DNA of 64,000 nucleotides from UBA4416 sp048498515 (GTDB lineage: Bacteria > Bacteroidota > Bacteroidia > B-17B0 > Aurantibacillaceae). The stretch is from assembly GCA_048498515.1 (NCBI GenBank), contig JBEHXV010000002.1, positions 1 to 64,000 on the forward strand, given 5' to 3'. The translations under genes and the position numbers were made by a program. Within the stretch, counting starts at the first letter, position 1, and each line of letters opens with the position of its first letter. Positions 17,761 through 26,897 of the stretch are shown piece after piece. The notes beneath the pieces were generated by a model, which did not search any database, was not told the origin of the DNA, and saw only the letters and a list, made by a program, of their open reading frames with translations.

Positions 17761-19050
17761 ATGTCCTTAGTAGTAGATAATAAAAGCGCCGTAACACAAA
17801 CCCTGCTGGAACAACTGCAAAAAAAATCCGGTAAGGTTGCGTTTATGCCCGATGCGGAGATCATTTCGGCTATCAGGTATTTGGAAGAAAAAGGCGTTCC
17901 CAACAACAAACACGAGGACTATAAATATTGCAACATTGAAGCCGTTCTTCGCAAAGAATTTAAATCGGTCGAACAATCCTTCAACGAATTAAGTAATGCC
18001 GATATAGCGCCTCTTAAACTCGATGAAGCCATTAACCTGGTAGTAGTGAACGGAAGTTACAACGAATCGTTAAGCGAAAAAATGATCGTAAAAGGCTTAA
18101 CCGTAAAAGCATTCACCGAGCTATCTTCTTCCCAAAAAGAATTGCTGTCGTCACAAGCTAAATCCGACACGGATGCACTCATTGCGTTAAACAGCGCCTT
18201 TGCCGGAAATGGACTGTATTTACAGGTAGATAAAAACAACAGCATTCCCATGCCAATTCACATCATTTATGTGAATAGCGCCAACCAAAACAGCGCCACC
18301 AATGCCCGCAGTTTTGTTCACATTGAGGCTAACGCTGAGGTAACCTTAGTGGAAAGTTTTTTCAATATTGGGAATGCAAAAATATTCTCCGATTTTGTGA
18401 GCGAAAAACTGCTCGGTGAAAATGCAAAACTAAACTGCTTTACCTTTCAAAACGAAGGGCCTTTATCGTATTCGGTAAACACCAACCAGGTTAAGGTGAG
18501 CAAATATGCCAATTACAGCAACACAACCACTACCATGAGCGGGGAGTTGGTGCGTAATAACCATAATGTAGTGTTAGCGGCTTCAAACTGCGAGGCACAC
18601 CTTAATGGGTTGTTTATTACCACAGGCACACAGCAGGTCGATAATCACACACTCATCGATCACCAGATGCCCAATTGCGAAAGCAACGAGTTGTACAAGG
18701 GTATTGCCAAAGACAAATCAACAGGAACCTTTAACGGAAAAATATTTGTACGCAAGGACGCGCAAAAAACAAACGCCTACCAAAGCAGTAAAAATATTTT
18801 GATGAGCGACGATGCTACCATCAACACAAAACCACAATTAGAAATTTATGCCGATGATGTAAAATGTTCGCACGGAACATCAACTGGTAAAATTGATACC
18901 GAAGCCTTGTTTTATTTAAAAGCCCGTGGTATTGGAGAGGACAACGCACGCAAGTTATTATTACAAGCCTTTGCCCAGGAACTCATTGATAAGATAGAGA
19001 TTCATTCGCTACAGGAAAAAGTACTGCAATTATTTGAAAAAGCACTTTAG
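17761..19050 (+). CDS. sufD: Fe-S assembly protein SufD
   Basis: The 429-residue SufD pairs with SufB in the scaffold complex and is needed for iron acquisition. The family's beta-helix core is visible, with FNGKIFVRKDAQKTNAYQSSKNILMSDDATINTKPQLEIYADDVKCSHGTSTGKID, including the conserved Cys-Ser-His at the SufB interface. It is separated from sufC by a single base. A 9-bp inverted repeat lies directly downstream. Confidence 0.97.
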   Translation: MSLVVDNKSAVTQTLLEQLQKKSGKVAFMPDAEIISAIRYLEEKGVPNNKHEDYKYCNIEAVLRKEFKSVEQSFNELSNADIAPLKLDEAINLVVVNGSYNESLSEKMIVKGLTVKAFTELSSSQKELLSSQAKSDTDALIALNSAFAGNGLYLQVDKNNSIPMPIHIIYVNSANQNSATNARSFVHIEANAEVTLVESFFNIGNAKIFSDFVSEKLLGENAKLNCFTFQNEGPLSYSVNTNQVKVSKYANYSNTTTTMSGELVRNNHNVVLAASNCEAHLNGLFITTGTQQVDNHTLIDHQMPNCESNELYKGIAKDKSTGTFNGKIFVRKDAQKTNAYQSSKNILMSDDATINTKPQLEIYADDVKCSHGTSTGKIDTEALFYLKARGIGEDNARKLLLQAFAQELIDKIEIHSLQEKVLQLFEKAL

Positions 19051-19055
19051 TATTT

Positions 19056-19084
19056 ATGGTGGCTGAGGCTCTCGAAGCCACCAT
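19056..19084. repeat. GGTGGCT/AGCCACC palindromic repeat between sufD and sufS
   Basis: ATGGTGGCT at 19056-19064 pairs perfectly with AGCCACCAT at 19076-19084 around an 11-nt loop containing CTCTCGA. It fills most of the 49-nt gap before sufS. The core GGCTGAG..TCGAAGCC resembles dispersed repeat families. Confidence 0.7.
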
Positions 19085-19099
19085 GAAATGAAATAATTT

Positions 19100-20320
19100 A
19101 TGTTCAACATCAACACCATACGCAAAGATTTTCCCATCCTTAACAGAACGGTAAACGGAAAATCGTTGGTGTATCTTGATAACGGAGCCACAGCCCAAAA
19201 ACCAAAAGCGGTCATTGATGCTGTTAATCACTATTACACGCACCAAAATTCGAACATTCACCGTGGCGTGCACACCTTAAGCCGTGAAATTACCATTGCT
19301 TACGAAAATGCGCGCAAAACCATTCAAACACACATCAATGCGGCATATGCCCACGAAATAATTTTTACAAGAGGTACCACCGAGTCCATTAACCTGGTGG
19401 CGCATTGTTTTGGAAAGATCGGTATTTCGGCAGGCGATGAGGTGCTCATTACACAAATGGAGCACCACAGCAACATCATTCCCTGGCAGCAATTGTGCGA
19501 AGAAAAACAGGCCATTTTAAAATACATTCCTATTAACCAGGCAGGGGAACTCGTTTTGGAAGAACTTCCAAAACTTCTCACAAAAAAAACCAAACTGGTA
19601 GCCTTCACTCACATTTCCAACACACTCGGAACCATAAACCCGGTTAAGGACATCACTAAAGCCATTCGTTCCCTTTCAGGAGCAGTAGTGCTTATTGATG
19701 GCGCCCAGGCTGTTCCGCACTTAAAGCCCGATGTACAGGATTTGGATTGCGACTTTTATGCATTCAGTGGGCATAAATTATTTGGTCCCACAGGCGTTGG
19801 TGTTTTGTATGGTAAAGAAGAATGGCTCAACAAATTTCCACCCTACCAAACCGGCGGTGGAACCATTAAAACAGTAACACTCGAAAAAACAGAATTTGCC
19901 GAACTGCCTTTAAAATTTGAAGCCGGAACCCCGCACATAGAAGGTGGCGTAGGGCTGGCAGCAGCCATTGATTATGTGAATGCCATTGGTTTTGATGCCA
20001 TTCAACAATACGAAGAAAGCTTAACACAGTACGCAACTAAAAAACTGTTGGAAATTGAGAACGTAAAAATTTACGGTACTGCAAAGCATAAAACCTCTGT
20101 TATTTCATTTGATGTAAACGGCATGCACCCTTTTGATGTTGGTACCCTGCTCGATAAGTATGGCATAGCCATTAGGAGCGGCCACCACTGCACACAGCCC
20201 ATTTGCCAGTTTTATGGTATTCCCGGAACAATACGTGCCTCTTTTGCATTTTACAATACCATGGAAGAAGTAGATGTGTTTATAGAAGCATTGAAGAAGT
20301 CCATTCGTTTATTAAGTTAG
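19100..20320 (+). CDS. sufS: Cysteine desulfurase SufS
   Basis: The 406-residue PLP enzyme frees sulfur from cysteine for cluster assembly. The PLP lysine is Lys226 in SGHKLFGP, and the catalytic Cys364 lies in RSGHHCTQP, the type II desulfurase pattern that normally works with a SufE or SufU partner. No sufE is seen next to it in this window, so the partner must be encoded elsewhere or be missing. Family segment TRGTTESINLVA and HHSNIIPWQ are also intact. It is the last gene of the suf operon. Confidence 0.97.
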   Translation: MFNINTIRKDFPILNRTVNGKSLVYLDNGATAQKPKAVIDAVNHYYTHQNSNIHRGVHTLSREITIAYENARKTIQTHINAAYAHEIIFTRGTTESINLVAHCFGKIGISAGDEVLITQMEHHSNIIPWQQLCEEKQAILKYIPINQAGELVLEELPKLLTKKTKLVAFTHISNTLGTINPVKDITKAIRSLSGAVVLIDGAQAVPHLKPDVQDLDCDFYAFSGHKLFGPTGVGVLYGKEEWLNKFPPYQTGGGTIKTVTLEKTEFAELPLKFEAGTPHIEGGVGLAAAIDYVNAIGFDAIQQYEESLTQYATKKLLEIENVKIYGTAKHKTSVISFDVNGMHPFDVGTLLDKYGIAIRSGHHCTQPICQFYGIPGTIRASFAFYNTMEEVDVFIEALKKSIRLLS

Positions 20321-20364
20321 GATTACCTGTTATTCCATTTCCCTTTCCCCCTTTGAATGGGGTT

Positions 20365-20382
20365 GCCCGCCAGCTGGTGGGC
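20365..20382. repeat. GCCAGCTGG-centred palindrome
   Basis: GCCCGCCAGCTGGTGGGC is an 18-bp near-perfect palindrome in the 251-nt gap after sufS. The same core, CCGCCAGCTGGCGG, recurs at 58969-58984. The rest of the gap is CT-rich without a recognisable gene. Confidence 0.6.
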
Positions 20383-20571
20383 GAGGGATGTGTACTACGT
20401 AATTTCCCTTATCAAGGAAAAGAAAGCAATAAATAGATTAATCATGCTGCAATTTCATTACTCCGCCAATTAAAGCTTAAAGGTTGCCAGGTACAGCCAA
20501 TACTTAACCAGTTATAAAATGCCAGCATTACCATAAATAAATACCTTAAATTTGACCTTAAATTTAGGTTT

Positions 20572-21492
20572 ATGAAATCGTTTTATTCATTGTTAATCTG
20601 TGTGCTGATATTCAGCTCCTGCGGTATGCAGGACGATATTACCAAAAGAGATTCGCCAACGTCAGGTAAAGTCAATTTGTTTTTTGACGAAGGTCTTACA
20701 CTGCATATCAGCAACCAGATCTATACGTTTAAAACCACCTATAAACATGCCGATATCAATTTAGTCCCTTCCGATGAAAAACAGTGTATTGAAGCCTTGT
20801 ATAACGATAGCAGTAAAGTCATTGCCATTTCACGCTTTTTAACCGAAAAAGAATTACTGCAGTTTAAAGCAAAAAACATTGTTCCGCAAACTTCGGTGGT
20901 GGCCGGCGATGCCATTGCATTTATTGTGAGTAAGGATTTTTCAGACTCAACCCTGTCGCTGCAGGAATTAAAGGCCTTACTTATCGGCAACGACAGCTCC
21001 TATGTGCAAGGCAATCATCTTAAAATGGTGTTCGATAACCAAAACTCAGGTTGCACGCGTTTTTTAAAAGATTCCCTGATCCCTTCACAATCATTCGGAA
21101 AAAACTGTATGGCAGTAAAAAATACTCCCGAGCTCATAAAAACGATCGCGTCTAACCCGCAAACAATTGGTGTGTGCGATTATGCCTGGTTAAGTGATAA
21201 AGACGATACAACGACCAAAGAGTTTTTAAAAACGGTAAAAATCCTGGCCGTGTCGAAACAAACAAGCGAAACGGCTTATATGCCCGATCAGTCGAACATT
21301 GCCACCAAAGCTTACCCATTGTGTAGAAGTATTTGCATCATTCGCCGCTCTCCTGAATTTAGTTTAGGTAAAGGCATCGAAACCTTCATTGCCGGGCCAA
21401 CGGGTCAGCTCATGTTCCTTAAACAGGGCTTGCCGCCCAACAGGCAGGAAGAACGCGTGATTGAAGTGGATTTTACACCGGTTGGGAACTAA
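20572..21492 (+). CDS. PstS-like phosphate-type substrate-binding lipoprotein
   Basis: The 306-residue product has a lipoprotein signal with lipobox FSSC and the lipid Cys at residue 17. The rest follows the PstS/SBP-like two-lobe pattern: a VPSDEKQCIEALYNDSSKVIAISRFLTEKE lobe 1, then AGDAIAFIVSKDF, and FDNQNSGCTRFLKDSL, which resembles the ligand-binding RxxxSGT region of PstS. The end, GFETF-like GIETFIAGPTGQLMFLKQGL, is typical. In many Bacteroidota such a PstS-like gene sits with exbB/exbD/tonB and TPR genes; here they face each other across a terminator. No ABC permease genes are near, so transport is doubtful. A -7-like TAAATTTG lies at 20547-20554. Confidence 0.8.
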   Translation: MKSFYSLLICVLIFSSCGMQDDITKRDSPTSGKVNLFFDEGLTLHISNQIYTFKTTYKHADINLVPSDEKQCIEALYNDSSKVIAISRFLTEKELLQFKAKNIVPQTSVVAGDAIAFIVSKDFSDSTLSLQELKALLIGNDSSYVQGNHLKMVFDNQNSGCTRFLKDSLIPSQSFGKNCMAVKNTPELIKTIASNPQTIGVCDYAWLSDKDDTTTKEFLKTVKILAVSKQTSETAYMPDQSNIATKAYPLCRSICIIRRSPEFSLGKGIETFIAGPTGQLMFLKQGLPPNRQEERVIEVDFTPVGN

Positions 21493-21599
21493 AATCAAAC
21501 CTTTTCAACATTAAAATAATGTTAAATTTGGTAGGATTTATTGAGGACTCCAAAGACTGGCAGGTTAATTGAATTTAAAATACTGTATTTTTATCATTT

Positions 21600-22163
21600 A
21601 TGAGAATCGCACGTACAATTATAAGTTTGATGTTGTTGTTTTTCGGAGCTACGCGTATGCATGCGCAAAGCAGCGATATCTATACCACCCAAACCAAGCT
21701 CCTCATTCAATCAGAAGACATTAAAGGGAAGCCATTTACTGCTTTTTCCGAATCGGCCTTTATGAATTTGAGCCTCTCAACCGGGGAGTTTCTTTTAAAA
21801 GCCGATATGTCGAATATTAAAACTGGCGACAGAAGACTGGATTCTATCATTGCCGCCAAAGGCTCCCAACCATTTATATTTAAAGGAAAAATTGTAGAGA
21901 ACCTGCTCATTTTTGGTGAACAAGCCAACGACGAAAAAAACTATAACCTCGAGGGGCAGCTCACTATCAATACTATTTCATTGGCCTGTGTAGCCCAATA
22001 CGACCCGGTTAATTTTGGTGAAAAAAACCAAACAAATAATTACCGCATGGATTTTAAATTATCCGTTGATCCCGCCAAAATGGCTATATTAGGCCTCGAA
22101 AATAAACTGAACAAACAGTTGGTTTTTGAAGTGATGGATGGAATCGTAAACACTAAACCCTAA
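21600..22163 (+). CDS. Secreted protein, YceI-like lipid-binding fold suspected
   Basis: The 187-residue product has a signal peptide (1-22, ending RMHAQ). The central part contains alternating strands such as FMNLSLSTGEFLLKADMSNIKTGDRRLDSII and FIFKGKIVENL, then YNLEGQLTINTISLACVAQYDPV, which recalls YceI-type periplasmic proteins (a GDR/LDS motif with following hydrophobic strands). The family call is tentative. It lies 20 nt before the TPR gene and has a -7-like TAAATTTG at 21533-21540, so it probably shares a unit with that gene. Confidence 0.7.
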   Translation: MRIARTIISLMLLFFGATRMHAQSSDIYTTQTKLLIQSEDIKGKPFTAFSESAFMNLSLSTGEFLLKADMSNIKTGDRRLDSIIAAKGSQPFIFKGKIVENLLIFGEQANDEKNYNLEGQLTINTISLACVAQYDPVNFGEKNQTNNYRMDFKLSVDPAKMAILGLENKLNKQLVFEVMDGIVNTKP

Positions 22164-22182
22164 TTAGTTTTTTAAGTTATAT

Positions 22183-23832
22183 ATGAAAAAAATAATCATT
22201 ATCAGTGCATCGGTTGTTTTAGGAAATACCGCTTTTGCACAAACATTGCAGGACGCAATTAAAAAAACAGAGAACGAACGTTACCAGGCTGCAGCGGCCG
22301 ATTTCCGTGCGCTTATTGCAAAAGAGGCCAGTAAAGGTGATAATTACTTTTATTATGGTGAGAATTACTTTAATAATGGCGAACTCGATTCAGCCAATAT
22401 TTACTATCAAAAAGGGGCCGAATTAAATGCGACTTATCCATTAAACTATGTTGGTTTGGGAAAAGTATTATGGTATAAAGGCAAAACTGCCGATGCAAAA
22501 ACACAATTGTTTAAAGCAGCTACATTAGGCGCTAATAAAAACGCTGAGGTAATGCGTAAAACCGCCGAGATTTATATTAATGCCGATAACAAAAGCCTGG
22601 ATGAGGCCATTGCCTTATTGAACGCGGCTATTAAGCTGGAACCAAAAAACGCCGATAACCATTTATTAATGGGTGACGCCTTATTGGAGAAAAACCCTAC
22701 CGAAGGGGGACCGGCTATTAAAGAATATGACAAGTTCACAGAACTGAACCCAAAATCGCCACAAGGCATTTTGCGTGCTGGTAAATTATACCAGCGTGGC
22801 CGTAACTACCAACTGGCATTAGACCTGTATAAAAAAGCGGAAGCCATTGATCCTACCTTTGCACCAGCTTACCGCGAAAAAGCAGAACTTTACCACCTGG
22901 CAGGACAAAAAGCAAATGCGGTTGAAGCCTATAAAAAATATTTAGAGTTGAATAACTCTGATGAGGCCCGTCAACGTTATGCCGGTTTTTTATTAAACAA
23001 TAAGCAATATTCGGAAGCAATTGTTGAAACCGAAAGATTACAAAGCGGCGGTAACAATAGTTTGTATTTAGACAGGTATTTGGGCTACTCTTATGCAGAG
23101 CTTGGAAACAAAACGGATACAGGCGCTTATACTAAAGGATTAAGAGCATTGGTTAAATTCTTTGAAAAAGCCGGCCCTGGTTTTAAATACACGGCCTTGG
23201 ATTATAAATACAAAGGCTTATTGTTGTCGAGAACAGGAAAAGACAGTTTGGGGATCATTGAAATGGAGAAAGCAGCTTCGTTAGATCCAAAAATGGGGAA
23301 TGATATTACCAGGGAAATTGCCAAGTCCTACATGAAGTCGAAAAAATACATGAAAGTGATTGAGACTTACAAAAAGATTGAGAATGGCGACCCTGCAAAT
23401 TTAACCGGCCAGGATTTTTATGAGATGGGCCGTGCTTACTATTATGAAGGAGGAAACAAGCAGCGTGAGAAAAAAGATGCAGAAGCGATAAGTTTGTTTG
23501 TTCAGTCGGATACCTGTTTCTCTAAACTGGCGCAAAAAAGTCCTACTTACGCTACCGCTTATTTATGGAGAGCTAAAGCAAATGTACAGCAAGACCTTAA
23601 AAACGAAAAATGGCAGGCGAAACCTTTCTATGAGCAATTCATGACACTGGTTAAACCTGAGGAGAGGGCAGCTAACAAAAATGGCGTGATTGAAGCCAGT
23701 GAGTACTTAGGCTACCATTACGTAACAGTGAAAGATTATACCAAAGCAAAAGAATACTTCGGTATCATCAGGGACCTTGATCCTAACAACAAAAAACAAA
23801 TTGATTTCTTCAAGAGCCCTCAAGGAAAATAA
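22183..23832 (+). CDS. Periplasmic TPR-repeat protein
   Basis: The 549-residue product has a signal peptide (about 1-19, ending AFAQ) followed by TPR units across most of its length. Examples are GDNYFYYGENYFNNGELDSA near 50, YPLNYVGLGKVLWYKG near 90, and FAPAYREKAELYHLAGQKANAVEAYKKYLEL. Such proteins act as scaffolds in the periplasm or at the outer membrane. In this neighbourhood it probably belongs with the PstS-like and ExbBD/TonB genes. The bidirectional terminator follows 23 nt after the stop. Confidence 0.88.
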   Translation: MKKIIIISASVVLGNTAFAQTLQDAIKKTENERYQAAAADFRALIAKEASKGDNYFYYGENYFNNGELDSANIYYQKGAELNATYPLNYVGLGKVLWYKGKTADAKTQLFKAATLGANKNAEVMRKTAEIYINADNKSLDEAIALLNAAIKLEPKNADNHLLMGDALLEKNPTEGGPAIKEYDKFTELNPKSPQGILRAGKLYQRGRNYQLALDLYKKAEAIDPTFAPAYREKAELYHLAGQKANAVEAYKKYLELNNSDEARQRYAGFLLNNKQYSEAIVETERLQSGGNNSLYLDRYLGYSYAELGNKTDTGAYTKGLRALVKFFEKAGPGFKYTALDYKYKGLLLSRTGKDSLGIIEMEKAASLDPKMGNDITREIAKSYMKSKKYMKVIETYKKIENGDPANLTGQDFYEMGRAYYYEGGNKQREKKDAEAISLFVQSDTCFSKLAQKSPTYATAYLWRAKANVQQDLKNEKWQAKPFYEQFMTLVKPEERAANKNGVIEASEYLGYHYVTVKDYTKAKEYFGIIRDLDPNNKKQIDFFKSPQGK

Positions 23833-23854
23833 AATTATCAAAAAGTATAAAACT

Positions 23855-23885
23855 AAAAAGTCCTGCAGCAATGCAGGACTTTTTA
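23855..23885. terminator. Bidirectional terminator between convergent operons
   Basis: A 13-bp stem, AAAAAGTCCTGCA-type left arm at 23855-23867 with its complement at 23872-23884 and a 4-nt loop, has an A tract on the left and a T tract on the right. It separates the TPR gene (+) from the gene at 23898 (-). Confidence 0.88.
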
Positions 23886-23897
23886 ATTATAATTTGT

Positions 23898-24260
23898 TTA
23901 CCAAAACCAGGCCCATTTAAACCGGGGCTCCATAATGTACCTGGCATCCGAGCCATAAACGCCCTGGTAAATAATTTCATCACCATTGTGATCGTATTCT
24001 TTCGGACGCTTTGCTAAATCAGGAACAATAACCAACCTACCAGTAATCTTAACTCTTTTCCGTGAAAATTTTTCTATTTTTTCACGATCAATATCCACAC
24101 TATATCCTTTCATCCACAACGAACCTTTTCCATAATCGTTTAAGTTAACCTTCCCTTTTAAGGTAATAATTTGTGGCTTGTTTTTGCCTCTGGTATCACT
24201 TATCTGCGATGATAAATGAAGATAGGACATGACAAAAAGCAGAAGAATGACCTGTTTCAT
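23898..24260 (-). CDS. Small secreted protein of unknown function
   Basis: The 120-residue product has a signal peptide (1-18, ending LSSQ) and a beta-rich body with ITLKGKVNLNDYGKGSLWMKGYSVDID and VKITGRLVIVPDL, consistent with a small OB-like barrel. It ends in aromatic residues (FKWAWFW). No family is recognised. It lies 28 nt downstream of the small membrane protein gene on the same strand and the pair may be co-transcribed. Confidence 0.65.
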   Translation of the reverse strand: MKQVILLLFVMSYLHLSSQISDTRGKNKPQIITLKGKVNLNDYGKGSLWMKGYSVDIDREKIEKFSRKRVKITGRLVIVPDLAKRPKEYDHNGDEIIYQGVYGSDARYIMEPRFKWAWFW

Positions 24261-24288
24261 ATGCTTTTAGATTTTTTGGAATTAAACA

Positions 24289-24510
24289 TTACAGTTCTCT
24301 GTTCCTGTTGGCGTTATATGCTGTATAAACTCTATAGGAGCGATAGATGGCATAGGCCAGGAATACAATCCCAAGAATGATGCGCTTGTTTCCAAAAGCA
24401 CGGTCGCTTAACAAATCGGTAAATAAAAACACAATGGCGCCGCTTAGTGTTAGCAGGATCATAATGAAGCTGAAGGTTAGGTTCATCAATTCTACAGGTG
24501 ATTTTTTCAT
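24289..24510 (-). CDS. Small inner-membrane protein with two TM helices
   Basis: The 73-residue product has two hydrophobic segments (about 10-32 and 44-62) and a positively charged C-terminus. No family is recognised with confidence; similar short two-helix proteins are common near TonB-type genes. The start is ATG at 24508-24510. It sits downstream of the tonB terminator. Confidence 0.65.
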   Translation of the reverse strand: MKKSPVELMNLTFSFIMILLTLSGAIVFLFTDLLSDRAFGNKRIILGIVFLAYAIYRSYRVYTAYNANRNREL

Positions 24511-24529
24511 GGTGTTTAAATTTGTGTGT

Positions 24530-24590
24530 TGTCACCCTGAACTTGTTTCGGGGTCTCGTCATGGGATGCTGAAACAAGTTCAGCATGACG
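24530..24590. repeat. Inverted repeat of the CACCCTGAACTTGTTTC family
   Basis: TGTCACCCTGAACTTGTTTC at 24530-24549 pairs with GAAACAAGTTCAGCATGACG at 24571-24590, about 17 of 20 paired with a short loop. Both ends carry the GTCA/TGAC tips seen in other repeats of this window. Confidence 0.8.
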
Positions 24591-24621
24591 AACGACTAAT
24601 AATTATATTAATTTACTTCTC

Positions 24622-24656
24622 AAAAAAAATCCCTTTTACCAAAGGCAAAAGGGACT
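24622..24656 (-). terminator. Terminator of the exbB-exbD-exbD-tonB operon
   Basis: Read on the minus strand, TCCCTTTT pairs with AAAAGGGA around a 9-nt loop and is followed by T8. It lies about 20 nt after the tonB stop. Confidence 0.8.
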
Positions 24657-24675
24657 TGATATAATTTGAAATTTA

Positions 24676-25479
24676 TTATCTCAACTGGAAGTTGATCGGT
24701 AAGTTAAAGAACACTTTAACCGCTCTACCGTTTTGTTTTCCAGGTTTAAAAGAAGGCATCATTTTCACAACGCGAATCGCTTCTTTATCACATTCCTGGC
24801 AACCTGGTACACCTTTCAATACCGTTACATCACTAATGCTTCCGTTCTCATTCACAACGAATTTTAAGAAGCATTTACCGCTTAAGCCGGCTTCTTTAGC
24901 CATTTGCGGGTATTGTAAGTTCTTTTGGATGAATGGCCCTAATCCTGCCATTCCACCCGGGAACTCAGGCATTTCTTCTACTACTGTAAAGATCTCAGGG
25001 GCTTTTTCTTCAACCACACCGGTTCCGTTACCTTCGCTTGGAACTACTACGGCGTCGCCGTCACCTTCCTGTGTCACCGTACTAACATTGGTTTCAGCCA
25101 ATTTTTCCTGTGGCGGTGGTGGATCGGTTTCAACCGCGTCATCCTTAATTACCGGAGGAACGAACTTCACCGTTTCCATTACTGGGGGTGGTGGAGGCGG
25201 TGGGGGTGGGGGTGGTTCATTTTTGTCAGCTGGCGGTGGTGTCAGATCGATTTGAGTCATATCCAATACCGGTCCGGCTACAACTTCTTCACCCTGCATT
25301 CCTAAAATTGCCTTTACACCCATTCCTAGGGCAATGGCTGCAATGATCCCTGCTAAAATGAAGGTCATTGTCCAGGTATAGCGGCGGCGAATCTGGTACG
25401 CACCGTACTCCTGGTTTCGTCCGTCAAAAACAATGTCGTTTCTGGAATCGGACACTACGTTATTCCAATTTGCTACCAT
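24676..25479 (-). CDS. tonB: TonB-family energy transducer
   Basis: The 267-residue protein carries proton-motive energy from ExbB/ExbD to outer-membrane receptors. It has a single membrane helix at about 36-57, a Pro-rich periplasmic stretch around 88-100 with an 11-Pro run, and a C-terminal TonB domain from about 175: EFPGGMAGLGPFIQKNLQYPQMAKEAGLSGKCFLKFVVNENGSISDVTVLKGV. The final PINFQLR is typical. The N-terminus RNQEYGAYQIRRRY is typical of Bacteroidota TonB. Two bases separate it from the ExbD gene upstream, so the unit is tightly packed. Confidence 0.95.
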   Translation of the reverse strand: MVANWNNVVSDSRNDIVFDGRNQEYGAYQIRRRYTWTMTFILAGIIAAIALGMGVKAILGMQGEEVVAGPVLDMTQIDLTPPPADKNEPPPPPPPPPPPVMETVKFVPPVIKDDAVETDPPPPQEKLAETNVSTVTQEGDGDAVVVPSEGNGTGVVEEKAPEIFTVVEEMPEFPGGMAGLGPFIQKNLQYPQMAKEAGLSGKCFLKFVVNENGSISDVTVLKGVPGCQECDKEAIRVVKMMPSFKPGKQNGRAVKVFFNLPINFQLR

Positions 25480-25481
25480 GG

Positions 25482-26120
25482 TTATTTAATTTTTTCTTGT
25501 AATAATGCATATTCCTGGGCCATCATGTCAACACCTAACACACGTTTACCTACATTACAGATCTTTAATTCATCCAGCATGTCAACGGCGTTTTTGTAAG
25601 TTGCCTGATCGTCTGTCTTAATTAAAGCGGTGATAGCTTTAATGTCAGCGGTCTTATCAACAGCCATGCGTTTAAACGCTGTATCTGAAAGTGTTTTAGA
25701 TTTTACCTGAGCTTCAAGTTTAGATATTTCGTCGTTAGCCCATTTGTTTTGCTCCATAAGCAATTTGTGCAGGCCTTCTTTATCAAAATTAGTTTCTGAT
25801 AATTGTGTTGGAGGCATTCCTTTTTCGTTTCCAGGAGCGTAGAACTGACCTACATAATAGAAGATCCTATCGTCCTTTGTAAGAATATAAGTAACACCAT
25901 TTTTAACTTCCTGCGGTTTCTGATCTGGTGGTGGCTCGGCCGGTAAGCTTAACTCCATACTTTTAGGTTTGCTAAACGTTGAGGTTAATACGAAGAACGT
26001 TAATAAAAGGAAAGCCAAATCCACCATGGGTGTCATGTCTATCCTCGTACTCTGTTTCTTGGCGCGTTTTTTACCGCCTTTACCATGTCCGCCTCCGCCG
26101 CCTTCTGCTATTTCTGCCAT
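25482..26120 (-). CDS. exbD: ExbD/TolR-type biopolymer transport protein
   Basis: The 212-residue product has a Gly/Lys-rich N-terminal tail, then the ExbD signature TRIDMTPMVDLAFLLLTFFV in which Asp34 matches the proton-carrying aspartate, one membrane helix and a periplasmic region. It is one of two adjacent ExbD genes, which is common in Bacteroidota. It works with ExbB and TonB. Confidence 0.93.
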   Translation of the reverse strand: MAEIAEGGGGGHGKGGKKRAKKQSTRIDMTPMVDLAFLLLTFFVLTSTFSKPKSMELSLPAEPPPDQKPQEVKNGVTYILTKDDRIFYYVGQFYAPGNEKGMPPTQLSETNFDKEGLHKLLMEQNKWANDEISKLEAQVKSKTLSDTAFKRMAVDKTADIKAITALIKTDDQATYKNAVDMLDELKICNVGKRVLGVDMMAQEYALLQEKIK

Positions 26121-26152
26121 GTTAAATTAGTTTATAATAGTTAATACTGTTT

Positions 26153-26833
26153 TTATTTTGCAGGCTCCGCTGCTTTTTTCTCTCCGCCTTCCAGTGAAGT
26201 GATGAGGTTAAATGTGTAAATTTTCATGTCTGTAAACGTTTTAAATACGTCTTTTACATAAATGTATTTTGCCTTACCATCCGCTTTAATCGCGTAACGT
26301 GGCTTTTCACCTTTAAACTCAATGTTCTTGGTAGCGGCTTCATCTTTATTCCTTAAGTAAATAGCGTTTAATTCCAAAGCGCCAAAATTGATCCAGTCTT
26401 TCAATTGATTGTTTAAAGAATCAAGAGGAACACCTTTTTGGGGTTGGAATTTTAAACGTTCATTTTCAGAAGCATCCAGGTATTTTGGCAAGTCTTTTAC
26501 CTCTACACCAAAGCTGGATAAGCCACCGAATTTTTTTATCTGGTCGGCTGTAAACTTCACTCCGTATTTTTCACTGATCTTGGCTAAGGCATTAATTTTA
26601 GCCTCTCCGTTCCCAATTCCAAAAAACGCGCGTCCGTTATTATCAATAGTTACTAAAACGGTGTTTTCGGGTAATGTTTTATCAGATTGTGAGCTTGGCG
26701 GATCTACGATCACAGGCTCAGCCATACGGAACGATGCAGTAAGCATAAAGAAGGTAACCAGCAGGAAGGCCAGATCCACCATCGGCGTCATGTCAATGGA
26801 TGGAGCGCTCTTTGCAACTTTTATCTTTCCCAT
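26153..26833 (-). CDS. exbD: ExbD/TolR-type biopolymer transport protein (second copy)
   Basis: The 226-residue product has SIDMTPMVDLAFLLVTFFML with Asp20 as the conserved proton-path residue, then a longer periplasmic part of about 190 residues. It is only moderately like its neighbour, so the two are old paralogues, probably forming a heteromeric complex. It is separated from the other exbD by 32 nt. Confidence 0.93.
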   Translation of the reverse strand: MGKIKVAKSAPSIDMTPMVDLAFLLVTFFMLTASFRMAEPVIVDPPSSQSDKTLPENTVLVTIDNNGRAFFGIGNGEAKINALAKISEKYGVKFTADQIKKFGGLSSFGVEVKDLPKYLDASENERLKFQPQKGVPLDSLNNQLKDWINFGALELNAIYLRNKDEAATKNIEFKGEKPRYAIKADGKAKYIYVKDVFKTFTDMKIYTFNLITSLEGGEKKAAEPAK

Positions 26834-26897
26834 GTTTTAATTTTTTATTCTGATTAATAGATACAATTTAAATTTCAATTCCATAAAGGACATGAAA

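Noticed and set aside
25183..25215. G-rich low-complexity run
   Set aside because: It is the coding sequence of the proline-rich spacer of TonB, not a separate repeat element.
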